The position numbers were made by a program, and so were the translations under genes. From contig JAWQEG010000255.1 in the NCBI GenBank assembly GCA_033782935.1, positions 861,017-925,016 on the forward strand: a DNA stretch of 64,000 bases, written 5' to 3'. This stretch comes from Petrolisthes cinctipes. Its lineage: Eukaryota; Arthropoda; Malacostraca; Decapoda; Porcellanidae. This document shows, in pieces, positions 10,721-22,104 of this stretch (position 1 is its first letter; each line of letters begins with the position of its first letter). The notes below the pieces were generated by a model. The model was not told where the DNA came from. It saw only the letters and a list, made by a program, of their open reading frames with translations, and searched no databases.

Positions 10721-11112
10721 ATAGCCCATGTAGCCTACAATAAATAAAATATTGTATATGTTTGTTAAATGTTAAATGTTTTACTTGTTTATTAATTATA
10801 TATTTTACAGTTATATTTCTTGTTTCAATTAAAAAAAAAACATATAATGTTGTATCCTATAGTTTAGTTTCCCTTTCTATATCCTTCATTTATAAACGAA
10901 AATCTGTTACCTTGAACTAAGAAATGTATAGGTGAAATCAAACAATAAACAATTACAAATATTTTTACAATAACATATTTGAGTTTACACTCAAATTATT
11001 CTAAAATATAAAAGATTTGTATACACACAAATTTAATTACCTTTGGTAACCCAGTGTTCAGAGTTGCCAGTAAAGAACAGAAATATACTAGCGTGTAGTG
11101 ACGGTGACGGTC
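10721..11112. other. AT-rich DNA between two hAT copies
   Basis: Contains a polyadenylation-type AATAAA shortly after the first hAT pseudogene (about 10740-10746), then no recognisable feature. I could not find the right terminus of hAT element 1 here. Confidence 0.4.
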
Positions 11113-11172
11113 CAGGGATGCCGTTTTGTGTTTTTTTCTGTGTAAACGTGGTTTTCTGACGACGTCTGGCAA
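11113..11172 (+). repeat. Possible left end of hAT element 2
   Basis: Starts CAGGGATGCCGTTTTGTG and ends GTCTGGCAAC, aligning with 7597-7658 in the same orientation. It precedes the second hAT transposase by about 560 bp. Confidence 0.45.
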
Positions 11173-11735
11173 CCCACCGTGGTCAAGTTGGAGTTCGTCC
11201 ACATTCGACTACATTGGGAACCACCACACTTTAATTTAACGTTTTTAAATAGTAAACAAGAAAGTTGCTGTATTTAAAATGATCATTCTACATTGTTTTA
11301 TATCTTTTCATTTTATGCCTCAATGTGTCTTGCAATTATCAATCTTTCCTTATGTCAATGATATATTCTCATGACAAACACCTTCACGACCGGAGTATCA
11401 AATTGATTTATTTCCATCTTCGGAACATTATGAGAGTTTCCTTTTTACTTATAAACTTTGAGGGAAGTTAGTTGTTTCAAGGCCTTCATCAAGGTAAGTC
11501 ACGGGTGTGTGAGGGGCATATAGTTTTGTTATTTATCACCTCTTTATTCAATGCACTGAATGATATTGAGTTCCCCTCAAAGCTATTAAATCAGTTTTCT
11601 CTCAGAGAAATTTATAAAGAAAACGAACATGTCTATCATTCGTGTTTTATCTGTAGGCCTCCTTTGTATACCGGCATTCATAATATTCGTATCTCAGGCC
11701 CTTGAACTAATATTGATATAAATTTAAAGGTTAGC

Positions 11736-13831
11736 ATGCCTCCCAAGCGAAAACTGAGAGACGAATGGTTGGTGAATGAGGAGTTCAGGCATTGGTTGTC
11801 ACGGGTGGACGGCAATGCAGAGAGAGCTTACTGCACAGTATGCAACAAAGAATTCAATGCCGAACTTTCCACTATTAAGAGACATAAGGTATACAGTACA
11901 CTATCAAACCTTTATTTTGTTGTTTTAATATTGTTCTCTTGACAAGCATCGAGTTATTTCAACCATCCCACCGCCTTACGTAGGCTATTAGTATGTATCT
12001 CATTACAGACACATCACCAATGAGGCACACATGCTGCAGAGGCAGGAGGATAGGGTGAGGGATGTACAGGAGGTTGAGCCAGTTGATGGACGCCGTTGTC
12101 TTAATGACACCATAGCATTAGCGAAGATCTTGTTAATATGCTTTATAGCTGAGCATAACTTACCATTCACCATTGCAGATCATTTGGTAGAACTATGCAA
12201 AACCATGTTTCCAGATTCGCCAATCGCACAAGGAATGTGCATGAAGAAAACCAAATGCACTCAGGTAGCAAAAGCGATTGGTAAATGTGTAACTTTGGAT
12301 ATGGTAAGTAAGCTCAAAGGTCATAAGTTTTCTGTAATCATTGATGAGTCCACGGATGTCAGCACCACTAAATGTTTGACGTTGGTTGTTAAATATTATG
12401 ATACAGATACGACAACGATGAAGACTGGCACCTTGGAACTCATTGATGTATATGATGACGACAACAAGGAATGCGTGGGCTCAACTGGGGAACATTTATA
12501 TACTTTACTGCTGAAAACTTTATCTGCATATGACATTCCTCTGAGCAATATTGTGGGATTTGCAGCTGACGGTGCTTCCAACCTAATGGGGGACAATAAT
12601 TCTCTAGCCAGCCGACTGAGAGCAGACTTGCCAGGTATAACAATCTTCAGGTGCATTTGCCATAGTATACATTTATGTGCGTCTGAAGCTGCAAAAACTC
12701 TACCTAGACATTGTGAAGATCTTCTCAGGAATATATATTCATACTTTTCCCATAGCTCAAAAAGACAACACCAGTTTAAACAGGCACAATTATTCCTAGA
12801 ATTAAAACCCCACAAAATTTTGCATGCTTGTCAAACCAGATGGCTTTCTTTTACATAAAGCAGTAGAGAGAATCCTTGAGCAGTGGGCTGCACTCAAATT
12901 GTTTTTTATAGAAAACGAACTTGGTGAAAGGCTCTGATCTGTGGAATTTATTGTAAAAGATCTCAAGGATCCTTCAGTATTTCTGTACTACAATTTTCTT
13001 AATTTCATTTTGCCAACATTTTCAAAAATTAACTTACTATTTCAGAGAGATACACCAACTGTACATTTACTAAATGACCCCATAATTCAGCTCTTTAGAA
13101 ACCTCCTAGGATACTTCTGTCGAAGAGATGTTGTGGAAAAAGCTGATCTGATGACATTTGATCCAATGTTAAGTTCTAATCATTTGCCATTAAATCAGAT
13201 CTACTTAGGATCAGCTATCCACGGCCTTCTCCAAACAGAAGTGTACATTCGTAATCAAGGTATGGTTGACCATGTCCGATCCCGCTGTCGAGAATTTATG
13301 ATCACTATGTACCAACAAATGCAAAAGAGGTTTGACCTTAACTCACCTTTGTGGTATATGGCATCATTCTTAGGTAAAAATAAGGTACTAGACAGCAAAA
13401 GTAGGGAGTTGATGCCCTCCTTGACAGATTTTGTAAAGCTTGTACCCAGGCTGTACGTAGGAAGTTTACAAGACCTAGATAATGAATGGAGGAATTTGGA
13501 CAGTACACCTAACTTAGCCTATCTCAAGAACGACACCTCTGATATCCATGATTTTTATATAAAATTGGGAGAGTTAGAAGACAATGAAGGTACAAAGCAG
13601 TTTAAGAATTTTGCCCTCTTTGCATTGCAAGTATTGGCACTGCCAACTTCTAATACTGCTGCAGAACGAATATTTTCTAAAATGAATTTAATTAAAACAG
13701 ATATCCGGAATCGTCTCCAAATGCCTGCACTGCAATCACTGACTCTCGTTTCTGAGGCAGTAAAAGTCCACGGGGCATGCTATAATTTCAAGCCAACAGA
13801 TGATATGATAAATGCTATTCTTAAGTCATAA
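11736..13831 (+). pseudogene. hAT transposase with BED zinc finger, broken copy 2
   Basis: Same gene plan as copy 1 and more complete. Exon 1 (11736-11888) is the BED finger (DEWLVNEEF, AYCTVCNKEF, IKRHK), followed by donor GTATAC. The acceptor is near 12008, but the downstream frame does not follow in phase there, so one lesion lies at the exon 2 start. 12031-12858 encodes the catalytic core with IIDESTDVS, FAADGASNLMG and CICHSIHLC. A single-base frameshift near 12853 and a TGA at 12935-12937 break the chain, and 12941-13831 gives the remaining core and the hATC domain (LALPTSNTAAERIFSK), ending at a natural stop. Three lesions therefore; otherwise near full length. Protein identity with copy 1 is clear but not close, so they are related families or old copies. 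Confidence 0.85.
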
Positions 13832-13859
13832 TTATTTTTGTTATTATTTTCCATAAATT

Positions 13860-14132
13860 TGCTGAGAGCCGACTGGTGTTGGTTTTGGGTGCTGGTCTGG
13901 TAACAGTGGAAAAACTTTCTGCCAAACGTAGCCTTCAGTGCTGTAGCTGTTGATATCTTTATTATATATTATTATTCTTACAATTTTTATCATTATCAAT
14001 TATAATGATAATGACAAACAACTAAGAAGGTATTAAACAAGTACAGTTTATTGAACATTTGGCAGGTTTCTCCACTGTTACCAGACCAATACCCATACCC
14101 CACACCCGTCGGGTCTCTGCCAATGTATTTGG
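13860..14132. repeat. 270-bp foldback palindrome
   Basis: Left arm 13860-13927 and the reverse complement of 14057-14132 match well, with a perfect core TGGTCTGGTAACAGTGGA. The middle contains its own palindrome (CATTATCA-ATTA-TAATGATAATG, about 13990-14013). It lies just after the hAT copy 2 stop codon. A MITE or part of the hAT 3' region; I cannot define target duplications. Confidence 0.65.
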
Positions 14133-14754
14133 GTCGATGTACACTACATTAATGTTCGTTTCTTTGTTTATTCAATAATTTAAGTATATATTTGATTACT
14201 CACTTCTCCTGTTGATAATGTTGTTAAATGCAATTATTCAAATACATATCTAAATTGTACTTTATTTTTCTTACATTTGTCATACATATTAATGGTATAT
14301 TTGTGAAACTCAAGGTTTATGATATTATTTGTAATTAAAGAGTTGTTACAGATTTTTCTTTGTTTACATGATCTTTTCGTTGTGATTTTAATTAAATACT
14401 GCATTTGCATAAAAAAATACGCACATTCAAGGTATGGATAAAATCAATCGTTACTGTATTTCCCGGGAGAAAATGAGGGACAACTAGGGAAGGAAAAACA
14501 AAATTTTCCAAACCATAATAAAATGTAAATACTGGAACATCAGTTATATTCCGAGTCGGAAATATTAGCTATTCAATTGAGAAAAAGCGACCATTTATGT
14601 ACATTAGTCGTACCTCTTGTAATGCCATTCTCTATAAACAGGAAGAACATTAAACAAGAAGACTCATCATGGTTCGTTCACTAAGCGTTCAACCACACTC
14701 GGTGTGGTCACGGCGGCAAGGCTGGGCCGCCGCCCGCCGCCGCCCGTGTGCTAG
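14133..14754. other. AT-rich DNA, no gene seen
   Basis: No frame or repeat that I recognise. A GC-rich GCCGCCGCCC-type patch lies at about 14725-14745 just before the hAT 3 insertion site. Confidence 0.4.
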
Positions 14755-14789
14755 CTGGCAACCAGGGCTTCCATGAGTTGATGAAATCC

Positions 14790-14840
14790 TACCCTAGATT
14801 TTTGTCGATATTACCCTAGATTCGAGTGTTTTACCCTAGA
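14790..14840 (+). repeat. Left subterminal TACCCTAGA cluster of hAT 3
   Basis: Three exact copies at 14790-14798, 14812-14820 and 14832-14840, about 21 bp apart, two helical turns. hAT transposases are known to bind short subterminal motifs, so these are candidate binding sites. Confidence 0.7.
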
Positions 14841-15157
14841 TTGTCGAAGTTCTTCATAAAATTGTTGATTCATGCACTATCATACATAAGTTTATATATT
14901 GCCCCCCCCCCCAAACATTCCCCCCACACACACAGGAAAAAAACAAATGCCGCATAAATTAAAGGGTATTTTATTTAGAAATATGCAGTTGTATACTCTA
15001 TCTGCTAACACTGTAACACCTCCAGGAGACTTACATATTTGCAGCCTCAGAACATGTAGCATCACTCTTATTAAACATTATTCATTGCTTTTAGCATATT
15101 GTCATCAAAACCAAGGCGTTTCATGTAATAAATTCCATGCATGAGACCACATATTGT

Positions 15158-15869
15158 TTAATTTTTTAGAGAGCTTCTTAATGAGGTTTTTGTTATGTTT
15201 AATTGACTGAAAAAACGTTCCACAGCAGCATTTGAAAAAGGTAGTGAAAGGAGAGTGGAAATAACATCTGATAAATTAGGGTAACATTGTAGGCCTGCAT
15301 AATTTTTCCTATTTAATACTATCTTCCAGTACTGCATGAAATTTAGTTGTTTAGATAGTTCCTCATCCAAGTAGTGTAGTCTCCACTCTTCATCCACAAG
15401 CTTTTTGTCAGCAAATTTTTGTAACTGGGGCAGTTCATCAAATAAAAATGCTAGGGAGGGAGGGTTAAGGGTAGAAGCAGAGTGTGGGTTGATGCAGGCT
15501 ACTATGTCATGAATTTTGTCATTCAAGGAATATCTTTTTTGGATTTGGAGTACAGCTTCTATCAGGAAAGACTGACATGACTTTTGAAACTGAGAAAGTT
15601 CTTCTTTAGTAGCCTGCTCCTGCTATTTTCATATTATTTACTGATGTTGATGCACTCACTCTTAGATAAATATTCTCAGTTGGGACGAAAGTACTAGAAA
15701 ACATGGGATGAGCAGGAGTAAGGAGAGAAATGTCTGCTTTCTTAACAAAACTTACATCCATGAAGTCTGAACATAAACTTCTGATGAGTTTACACGTTTC
15801 AGTTTTTAATGTGAAGAAATTTGGAGCCTCAGACTGGAAAAGTGTGTTGTAACTATTAAACTTACCCAA
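15158..15869 (-). pseudogene. hAT transposase C-terminal part, broken
   Basis: Two frames on the minus strand: 15869-15606 (central region, with KKADISLLTPAHPMFSS-type sequence) and 15526-15158 (hATC dimerisation domain, LSLPFSNAAVERFFSQLN). They are separated by a frameshift or stop region at 15527-15605. No BED finger or first catalytic block is recognisable upstream up to the element end. Only distantly like hAT copies 1 and 2. Confidence 0.75.
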
Positions 15870-16244
15870 GTTGTAGTCTAGGAATTCTAAGTAAGGTCTA
15901 GAAAATTTGTCTTCAATAACACAAATTTTTCAAACATATAAATATAGCCTACTGTACACCATATAAATAATAAATAGTAAATACTAATATAAAAAGTTCC
16001 AATCATATAATTTATTGATGCATTACGACGAAATAACAAAAACCACGGCCGCCGGTCGGTTATAAACCAAAACGAGCTCCCAGAATACTGGCTAGTAGGG
16101 TCCAATGAACATAAGTTTACCACCTAATGTCTCATATTATACTCCAACAACTGTGTTTGGTGCCAAACCATGGTGAGTTGTCAGTAACTACCAAGTACCT
16201 AAACCTACCATTCCCACTTTTAAACAATTATTACAAGTGAAAAC

Positions 16245-16318
16245 AGCATATGCTGTCGGTGGCACTGGGGAGTGCTCTGTAGCGATCAGCATATGCTGTC
16301 GGCGGCAGTGTAAGGGTT
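16245..16318. repeat. Short direct repeat AGCATATGCTGTCGG
   Basis: AGCATATGCTGTCGGTGGCA and AGCATATGCTGTCGGCGGCA occur about 45 bp apart, followed by AAGGGTTAAA. Possibly the remains of a small TTAA element; inside hAT 3. Confidence 0.4.
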
Positions 16319-16991
16319 AAATAGCATAGGCTATTTTCGGCTAAATATACCTTAATAGCATTTTCATTTTCTTTCACTTATTCGCAGTTAACATAACTTA
16401 GTTCAAGAAAAATATGCATATATACAATAATAAATTACCTTATAGAATGGATATGAAGTTAACTGTTTATATGGGAGGAGGCCACCTTCAAGTAGAATAT
16501 AGCTGGTAGGAGCACTATTGCAGCTGCTGTATTGTGTGGACTCGTCCTCGCAAGTGTCTGACTGTGTGTGTGTGAACTTGTGAAGAGATCAAGAGAACAG
16601 CTTCACGCTCCAGATTTCAGAAGAGAACGCGTACGGGACGAAATAGGATAATATAAAAGCCGTAAAAGCACTCATGGTTATGCTTAGAATATTCGTACGT
16701 ACGACATAATTACTTATGGATGACTCTTGGTTGCACCCACACAATATCGAACGGGAACAGTTCAGAAGGAAAAGAAAAGGCGGAAAAATCCTCATGATTA
16801 TAAGCAATATTCATCCTTACAAACTATTTACGTAAGGATCAAAGTGACATGAGTTCCAGTAGGTTGGTACCCACCTCCCTACCTCCCTATCCCTGGCGCC
16901 CGGCGGGTATGCTCATACAAATCACGGGGATGATAATATGTACAGTACATTAATCGGACACTATTAAATAAAAACCAGCCTGACGGCAGAT

Positions 16992-17080
16992 TACCCTAGA
17001 ATTACCCTAGTTTATGCATTACCCTAAACACTACCCTAGGAAGGGTCCAATTACCCTAGTTTAGGGTATTTTACCCTAGA
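16992..17080 (+). repeat. Right subterminal TACCCTAG cluster of hAT 3
   Basis: Copies at about 16992, 17003, 17019 (TACCCTAAA), 17032, 17052 and 17072, all in the same orientation as the left cluster, plus one AGGGTA in reverse at about 17063. Same orientation at both ends is unusual, since inverted arrangement would follow from the TIRs. Confidence 0.7.
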
Positions 17081-17100
17081 ATGGAAGCCCTGCTGGCAAC

Positions 17101-18485
17101 AGTAATCCTCAGTGTTGTGTAGAAAACGCGGCAACACTGAGCCATAGCCGAAGCTGACTCGGGTCTCACGTGGGTGGTGAGGTCTCTGGGCCACTCCTCA
17201 TCTGTGATGTGTGCTATAGTTGTGTTTCAAACAGTCTTGTGTGTGCTTCACTCTGTCCCATTGACTGCCATTTATTTGCAGCCTTTAACATTTATTATTA
17301 TTATTACACACACATTCCTTCATAACACGTTCAGACTATCGCCTATGCATTTACACATTCATGAAACACTTGCATGAAATCATACACGCACGCAAACCCA
17401 TGAAAACACTCCATTAGTGAACACCACAATAATGGATGGCATTCCCAAACGCGTTTACACTTATACAATTCTACTGACACACCCAGTCACCCACACACTG
17501 ACCTTCTGAGCCACCTTTGACATCCTGTGTGTTACGAAGGTATAGTACAGTCTCAGTACCAACAATTGAGTTACCATCAAGAAAATGGGTGGAACACTCT
17601 CCCAAAAAAGTACCGGCATTGCTGGCTAGATCCTGCTGAGAAAAGATCGAAGCTACATGTATGACTGTACTGTGGGGTTGGTATTCTTGCTGGCAGTGAG
17701 TTGACTCTCATTTCTGTACTAACGTGAAATCCTCTAGCATACATAATTCATGCATTAGGCAAGTTGTTGAGTAAGAGTTGTGACTTCATTTTTACAGATA
17801 TACGTTATGTGATTTTAATGATTGATGGTTTTAGGGGAGGAGGAATTTACTGAATTATTGAATATAATGAGAATGATGACCCAGAGAATAAAGTTACCCA
17901 ATCGGATTTTAACCAAAAAAAAATCTTTGAATAGATTCGCTGTAACTGTAGTATTTTGTCTTAAATATAATGCAGTTATAGCATAGGGTATGATTAAGTA
18001 GGCTTTTGCTTTTTCTTCTCATACTACTAAATAAGATTTTGTAAACTAACACAAACAGACATTACCCTCTCCAGAAAGTGACGTGTATAAACAAATGTGT
18101 GAAGAAACCAACACCTCAAAGCTTCACTCGATAATCTCGGGGCCTCAGTCTCAGGCTACGACTGATGGCCTCTTGTCCCGAGGTAGGGGTATATATAAAA
18201 AAAGTAAAAATACAATAAAATAAATAAAAAGAAAGAAAACATTATATACCATTTGGCAACTACGGTGTGGATTAGCTGAGTTTTCAGCATTAGAAAGGGG
18301 CAAATCTTACGATTATACTTTAAATTTCTCTAATGGTAAAGAAATGCGAATATGTTTTTTCCAATTCTGAGAGTGAAACTTTCCCTGAATATAATGAAGT
18401 TTTATTATCTCACCAACGAGACACTTCCCTTCTCCTTCTTCCTCCTTCACATTCTCCTTCTCTTCACTTCATTGTTGTCATCAGT
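17101..18485. other. Intergenic DNA with a SINE remnant
   Basis: Apart from the SINE remnant at 18077-18150 and short A-rich runs near 18200-18240, I see no gene, RNA or element. Confidence 0.4.
18077..18150 (+). repeat. Fragment of the 1006-1390 SINE family, opposite orientation
   Basis: GTGACGTGTATAAA and ACTCGATAATCTCGGGGCCTC are reverse complements of blocks in the SINE at 1006-1390, with the sequence between them shortened. It shows that the family is dispersed in both orientations. Confidence 0.55.
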
Positions 18486-18489
18486 TTAA

Positions 18490-18653
18490 GTGGAGATTAT
18501 CTTGTTGGTGAATTGGAAGGTCTGTGATTCCTCCAAACTATACCAGGAAACAGATGACCTGAATGTTACTTTCATGGGGGATTTGTTTGGTGGCATAGCT
18601 TGGAGGAATCAGTAGCCCACCAATCTACCAACAAAAGAATCCACCATAAAATA
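18490..18653. mobile_element. TTAA-flanked hairpin MITE, copy 3
   Basis: TTAA at 18486-18489 and 18654-18657. Arms GATTCCTCCAAACTA and the complement of AGCTTGGAGGAATC are clear; outer ends are more diverged (GTGGAGATTATC). Confidence 0.65.
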
Positions 18654-18717
18654 TTAAGTGTCTTCAAGACAGTTTTTAATCTTTCAATAATTTACCCACA
18701 GCTGATGACGACCATAA

Positions 18718-18870
18718 GGGGATAGTATACATCTGGTGCATTGGAGCGCCTTGATTCCTCCAAAGTATGTCAGAAAACAGGACTAAGTTAACAAATATAA
18801 TGGTGGTTTGTTGCTGGGAATAGTTTGGAGGAATCACTACCTCCAATAATGTAAAGACTAAACCATCCCC
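18718..18870. mobile_element. TTAA-flanked hairpin MITE, copy 4
   Basis: Left flank now ATAA (18714-18717), right flank TTAA (18871-18874). Ends GGGGATAGTATAC and the complement of CCATCCCC; arms GATTCCTCCAAAGTA and TAGTTTGGAGGAATC. Confidence 0.75.
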
Positions 18871-18888
18871 TTAATTCTCCTCGGTATC

Positions 18889-20198
18889 TATATCTACCTT
18901 CACACCCTTCACCTCTGTCACTGAAATTTATCTTACATTATTTAACTCTCGCTATTCTCATCTCCGTCACTTCAAACTTTCATTCATACCCTTCCCTTCT
19001 GTCACCATCATCTTTCTCACTCTCACTTCTATTATTTTCTCTCCTCATTCTCATCTCCTTTAGCTCTCATACTCATCTATGTGCCTTTCCTCTGCCTCCT
19101 TTAATTAAATCCTCATCTCTCATCTTGACTTCTGTCCATCTTCATTTTCATTCCTTCAAACTCACATCCTCATCCTTACTCTTTTCATTAGTTCATTTTA
19201 ATTTATTATTATTATTATTATACTGATTCTATCTTCCTTTGTATAGTACATATACATTAGCAAAGTCATCTCAAGCCACACTTGGTGGGAAATACCTTAC
19301 TTAACTTCGCCCCAATAATAATCTGCTTACCCAACATTCATTAGCACCACAAATCCTCTTTGCCTTGGAGTGTAATTACACGTCTCCCAGATGATATTAT
19401 TGTTATTGTGATCATAAACCTGTAATAGTGCAGCAGACAGTTTAATAATTAGTTCAAAACTTGTGGCCCCAGAAACACCACCACCACCAACACACCTGTC
19501 TGGACCATTACTTGTACTGCTGGCTACACAACATACCTTTGTATAGTTGGCCACACCAATTCTTACACAGGGAATATGGAAAGAGAGGTCATTATTGTGG
19601 AAGTACTGTAATGAATCATCTACAAAGTGACTCGGTGATTACAAAACAACAAACCTAATAATAATGTTGTATTATAGTTACATAGTCGTACATGACCTAT
19701 ATGTTGTAAACTTTTGAAAACAACAGCGTGTGTAGGAATTCTTGTGGCCGATATTACATTCTTATTAATATTGAGTTCATTATATTTTCTGACCCCATTA
19801 TTTGTCCTGCTTGCTTACTACTACTGCAGCTTGCCATCCCTTCGTACCTTTTAGGACCCATTGTACACACCATCAAACAACTATGGGTGCAGTTTTGGTG
19901 TGAAACATTCTAACACCTCAGACGATGATGGATACTGAGAAATGGTTTGTTTATTCCCGAGGCATCATGAGCCGTGTCCATCATTTACACACCCATCACA
20001 CCCATCCTGCTCCATAGTTTATTATTATTATTTATATTGTTATTATTATATTTCCAGCACCTCTATAATTCCCTGCCGTTTAATGAAATTCCTTTAAGGT
20101 TTAAATATCCATTTTGGGCGACTTAATAAAATAATCATATTCAAGTTCATACACACAAAAGACTAAAATTCATAACATAAGAGGCGGGTCTTTCTCTC
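18889..20198. other. Pyrimidine-rich then AT-rich DNA, no gene seen
   Basis: 18889-19190 is CT-rich on the plus strand (TCTCACTCTCACTTC-like), without fixed period. 19200-20198 is AT-rich with short ATT runs (19205, 20020). No coding or RNA feature recognised. Confidence 0.4.
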
Positions 20199-20202
20199 TT
20201 AA

Positions 20203-20361
20203 GGGGATAGTTACAGTGTTGGTAAATCTGGAGCAACTGATTCCTCCAAACTACAGCATTCCAAGCAACAGACCACCATTAGTTTTGTTAATCGGGTTCT
20301 GTTTCCTGGTATACTTTGGTGGAATCAAGGCGCTCTAATGAACCCAAAGTATACTATGCCC
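20203..20361. mobile_element. TTAA-flanked hairpin MITE, copy 5 (best preserved)
   Basis: TTAA at 20199-20202 and 20362-20365. About 55 bp of each end are inverted repeats: GGGGATAGTTACAG, TGGTAAATCTGGAGC and GATTCCTCCAAAC on the left match, in reverse complement, the right end ACTATGCCC, GCGCTCTAATGAACC and TTTGGTGGAATC. Central loop about 50 bp. Size, TTAA flanks and lack of coding point to a piggyBac-mobilised or other TTAA-targeting MITE. Confidence 0.85.
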
Positions 20362-20479
20362 TTAATGTAGGGGAAAATGTCCTCTTTGAAAATTGACGAG
20401 GCCGGATGCAGAAGGTATGACAAGCATCAATGGACAGTGCTTGCCACGAGTCGGTTTCCCTCTTGTTCTCCATTATTAA

Positions 20480-20914
20480 CCCCTAAGAACCGCAATCCCC
20501 CTACCGCTACTGGTGCGTGAACTGCAAAAACAGGGTGATTTTTAAAGTTTCGTTTAGGTAAATTTTGTTATTACAAATTTGTAGAGCTTGATTTTACACA
20601 CCAGAATCTGTAAACTAAAGTTTCCTAGGTCTACTGGTTTGCGTACAGCAGCGCCATGAGTAATAAAGTAGTTACCCCTAAAAAAACCCTAAAAATTAGA
20701 AAACGTGAGCGAGCGTATTTTCATTGCGTATATATGACAAGTGAACCATTCCCCTCTCACACCACTCACTGAAGGCCCAACCTAACCAGTGTTACCAATG
20801 AAGTGGCTAGATATACCCCAAGTAGTTTTTTTTCTGCAGGCTTTATATTACGTCAATCGGCTTCAAGGCCTAAATTCGCCGTGACGTGATATTTGGTCAA
20901 TAGGCATTTAAGGG
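20480..20914. mobile_element. TTAA-flanked 435-bp element
   Basis: TTAA at 20476-20479 and 20915-20918; left end CCCCTAAGAACCGC, right end in reverse complement CCCTTAAATGCC. Imperfect inverted ends, CCC termini and TTAA target fit a piggyBac-type non-autonomous element. No coding frame. Confidence 0.6.
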
Positions 20915-21197
20915 TTAACATGACAACAAGAATACTCTCCCCTTCTAACATTGTCACTACACCAATGGAAGAAGGCAACATCACCATTACTCTATAGGTT
21001 TGAGGGCATAATTTGAACAACATTATCATTTAGGTTTGGTTTGCCTCTGATAATTATTTGGAGTGAGTGAAAAACGAGTTTGATAATAGTATAATAATTA
21101 GGTAACAGGAGGGACACACTGGGCATGACAAAACGCACCACCATATAATGTACACTACTTCATTGACTGTACCGGTACTAAACTATATTGTATTTAA

Positions 21198-21836
21198 CCC
21201 CTTAAGACCGATCAACCGACATGTCGGTGATAAAAAAATTAATGGTTCGCTCTGAATAACCGATATGTCGACGTACCTATAAAAAACTGTAGCGAGTAGC
21301 TAGCGAGCTGGCGTTGGTAACGATGGAAAGCTAACGTCCTTGAGAAAAGGTTTGACTGTGGTAGTGGTGTCTGGCAACTGCGTATGCTGGTGGGTGGAGC
21401 CTAGACCTACCCCCACCAACAAGGACCCCATCTCACCACTACATGGTGTTTTCTTATGTTTCTCGTATCTCGCTGCTGTCTACTATACTCCAGGAGAGTC
21501 TAGACAGACAAAATTACACTGAAATACGTTTATTATCATTGAAAACCACTTAGACGCATTGTTTAGGTGTTTATTTACATGTTTAGAGCGTACGCAGAGC
21601 GTATGAGGTTTCCTTTCATGCGTTTCAGGGGATACCATTTTATTTATTTTCGGACTTTTATGCTCTGTCATACGCAAACGCGTACACCTAGGAGGCTCCC
21701 GTTTTCAGTTCCTGGTGCGTAAATTCAAGCTCTTTCATTCTGTAAGAACAAAATTTGCCTACATGAAAGTTGAAAATTGACCCCCAGAAGTCGGCTGGGG
21801 GTGAAAATAATAATAAAAAAAGTCGGTCTCTAGGGG
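21198..21836. mobile_element. TTAA-flanked 639-bp element with CCCCTTAAGACCGA ends
   Basis: TTAA at 21194-21197 and 21837-21840. Left end CCCCTTAAGACCGA, right end TCGGTCTCTAGGGG; the inverted repeat is 12 of 14. Its ends resemble those of 20480-20914, so the two may be one superfamily. The left part repeats GACATGTCGG / GATATGTCGA. No transposase frame. Confidence 0.75.
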
Positions 21837-22067
21837 TTAACATATTCCAAATTTAGATATGTAAACAAAAAGTGGGAAAGCCAACCCAGTAGTCAATACA
21901 AATGATAGAATCGTCACTACACACAAAGTCTTGACAATTATAATATATTTTGTGAATGTGTATATAACTTGTGTGTGGATTTACATTACTTTGTCAATAC
22001 GATATAATTATGTTTGAGTAGAGGAGGGAGGAAGAAGCGGAGAAGGAGGAGGCTGTGGTCATACGGT

Positions 22068-22070
<3 letters not shown>

Positions 22071-22104
<34 letters not shown>

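Larger units (their letters stand above)
14763..17092 (-). mobile_element. hAT element 3 with perfect 8-bp target duplication
   Basis: Terminal inverted repeats CAGGGCTTCCAT (14763-14774) and ATGGAAGCCCTG (17081-17092), flanked on both sides by CTGGCAAC (14755-14762 and 17093-17100). An 8-bp duplication and a CAGGG terminus define the hAT superfamily. The 2330-bp unit holds a degraded transposase on the minus strand (15158-15869) and clusters of a TACCCTAGA motif near both ends. The transposase is N-terminally incomplete, so the copy is dead. Confidence 0.92.

Noticed and set aside
14790..17080. Telomere-like TACCCTAG repeats
   Set aside because: They are spaced motifs limited to the ends of a hAT element with TIRs and an 8-bp duplication, not tandem telomere arrays.
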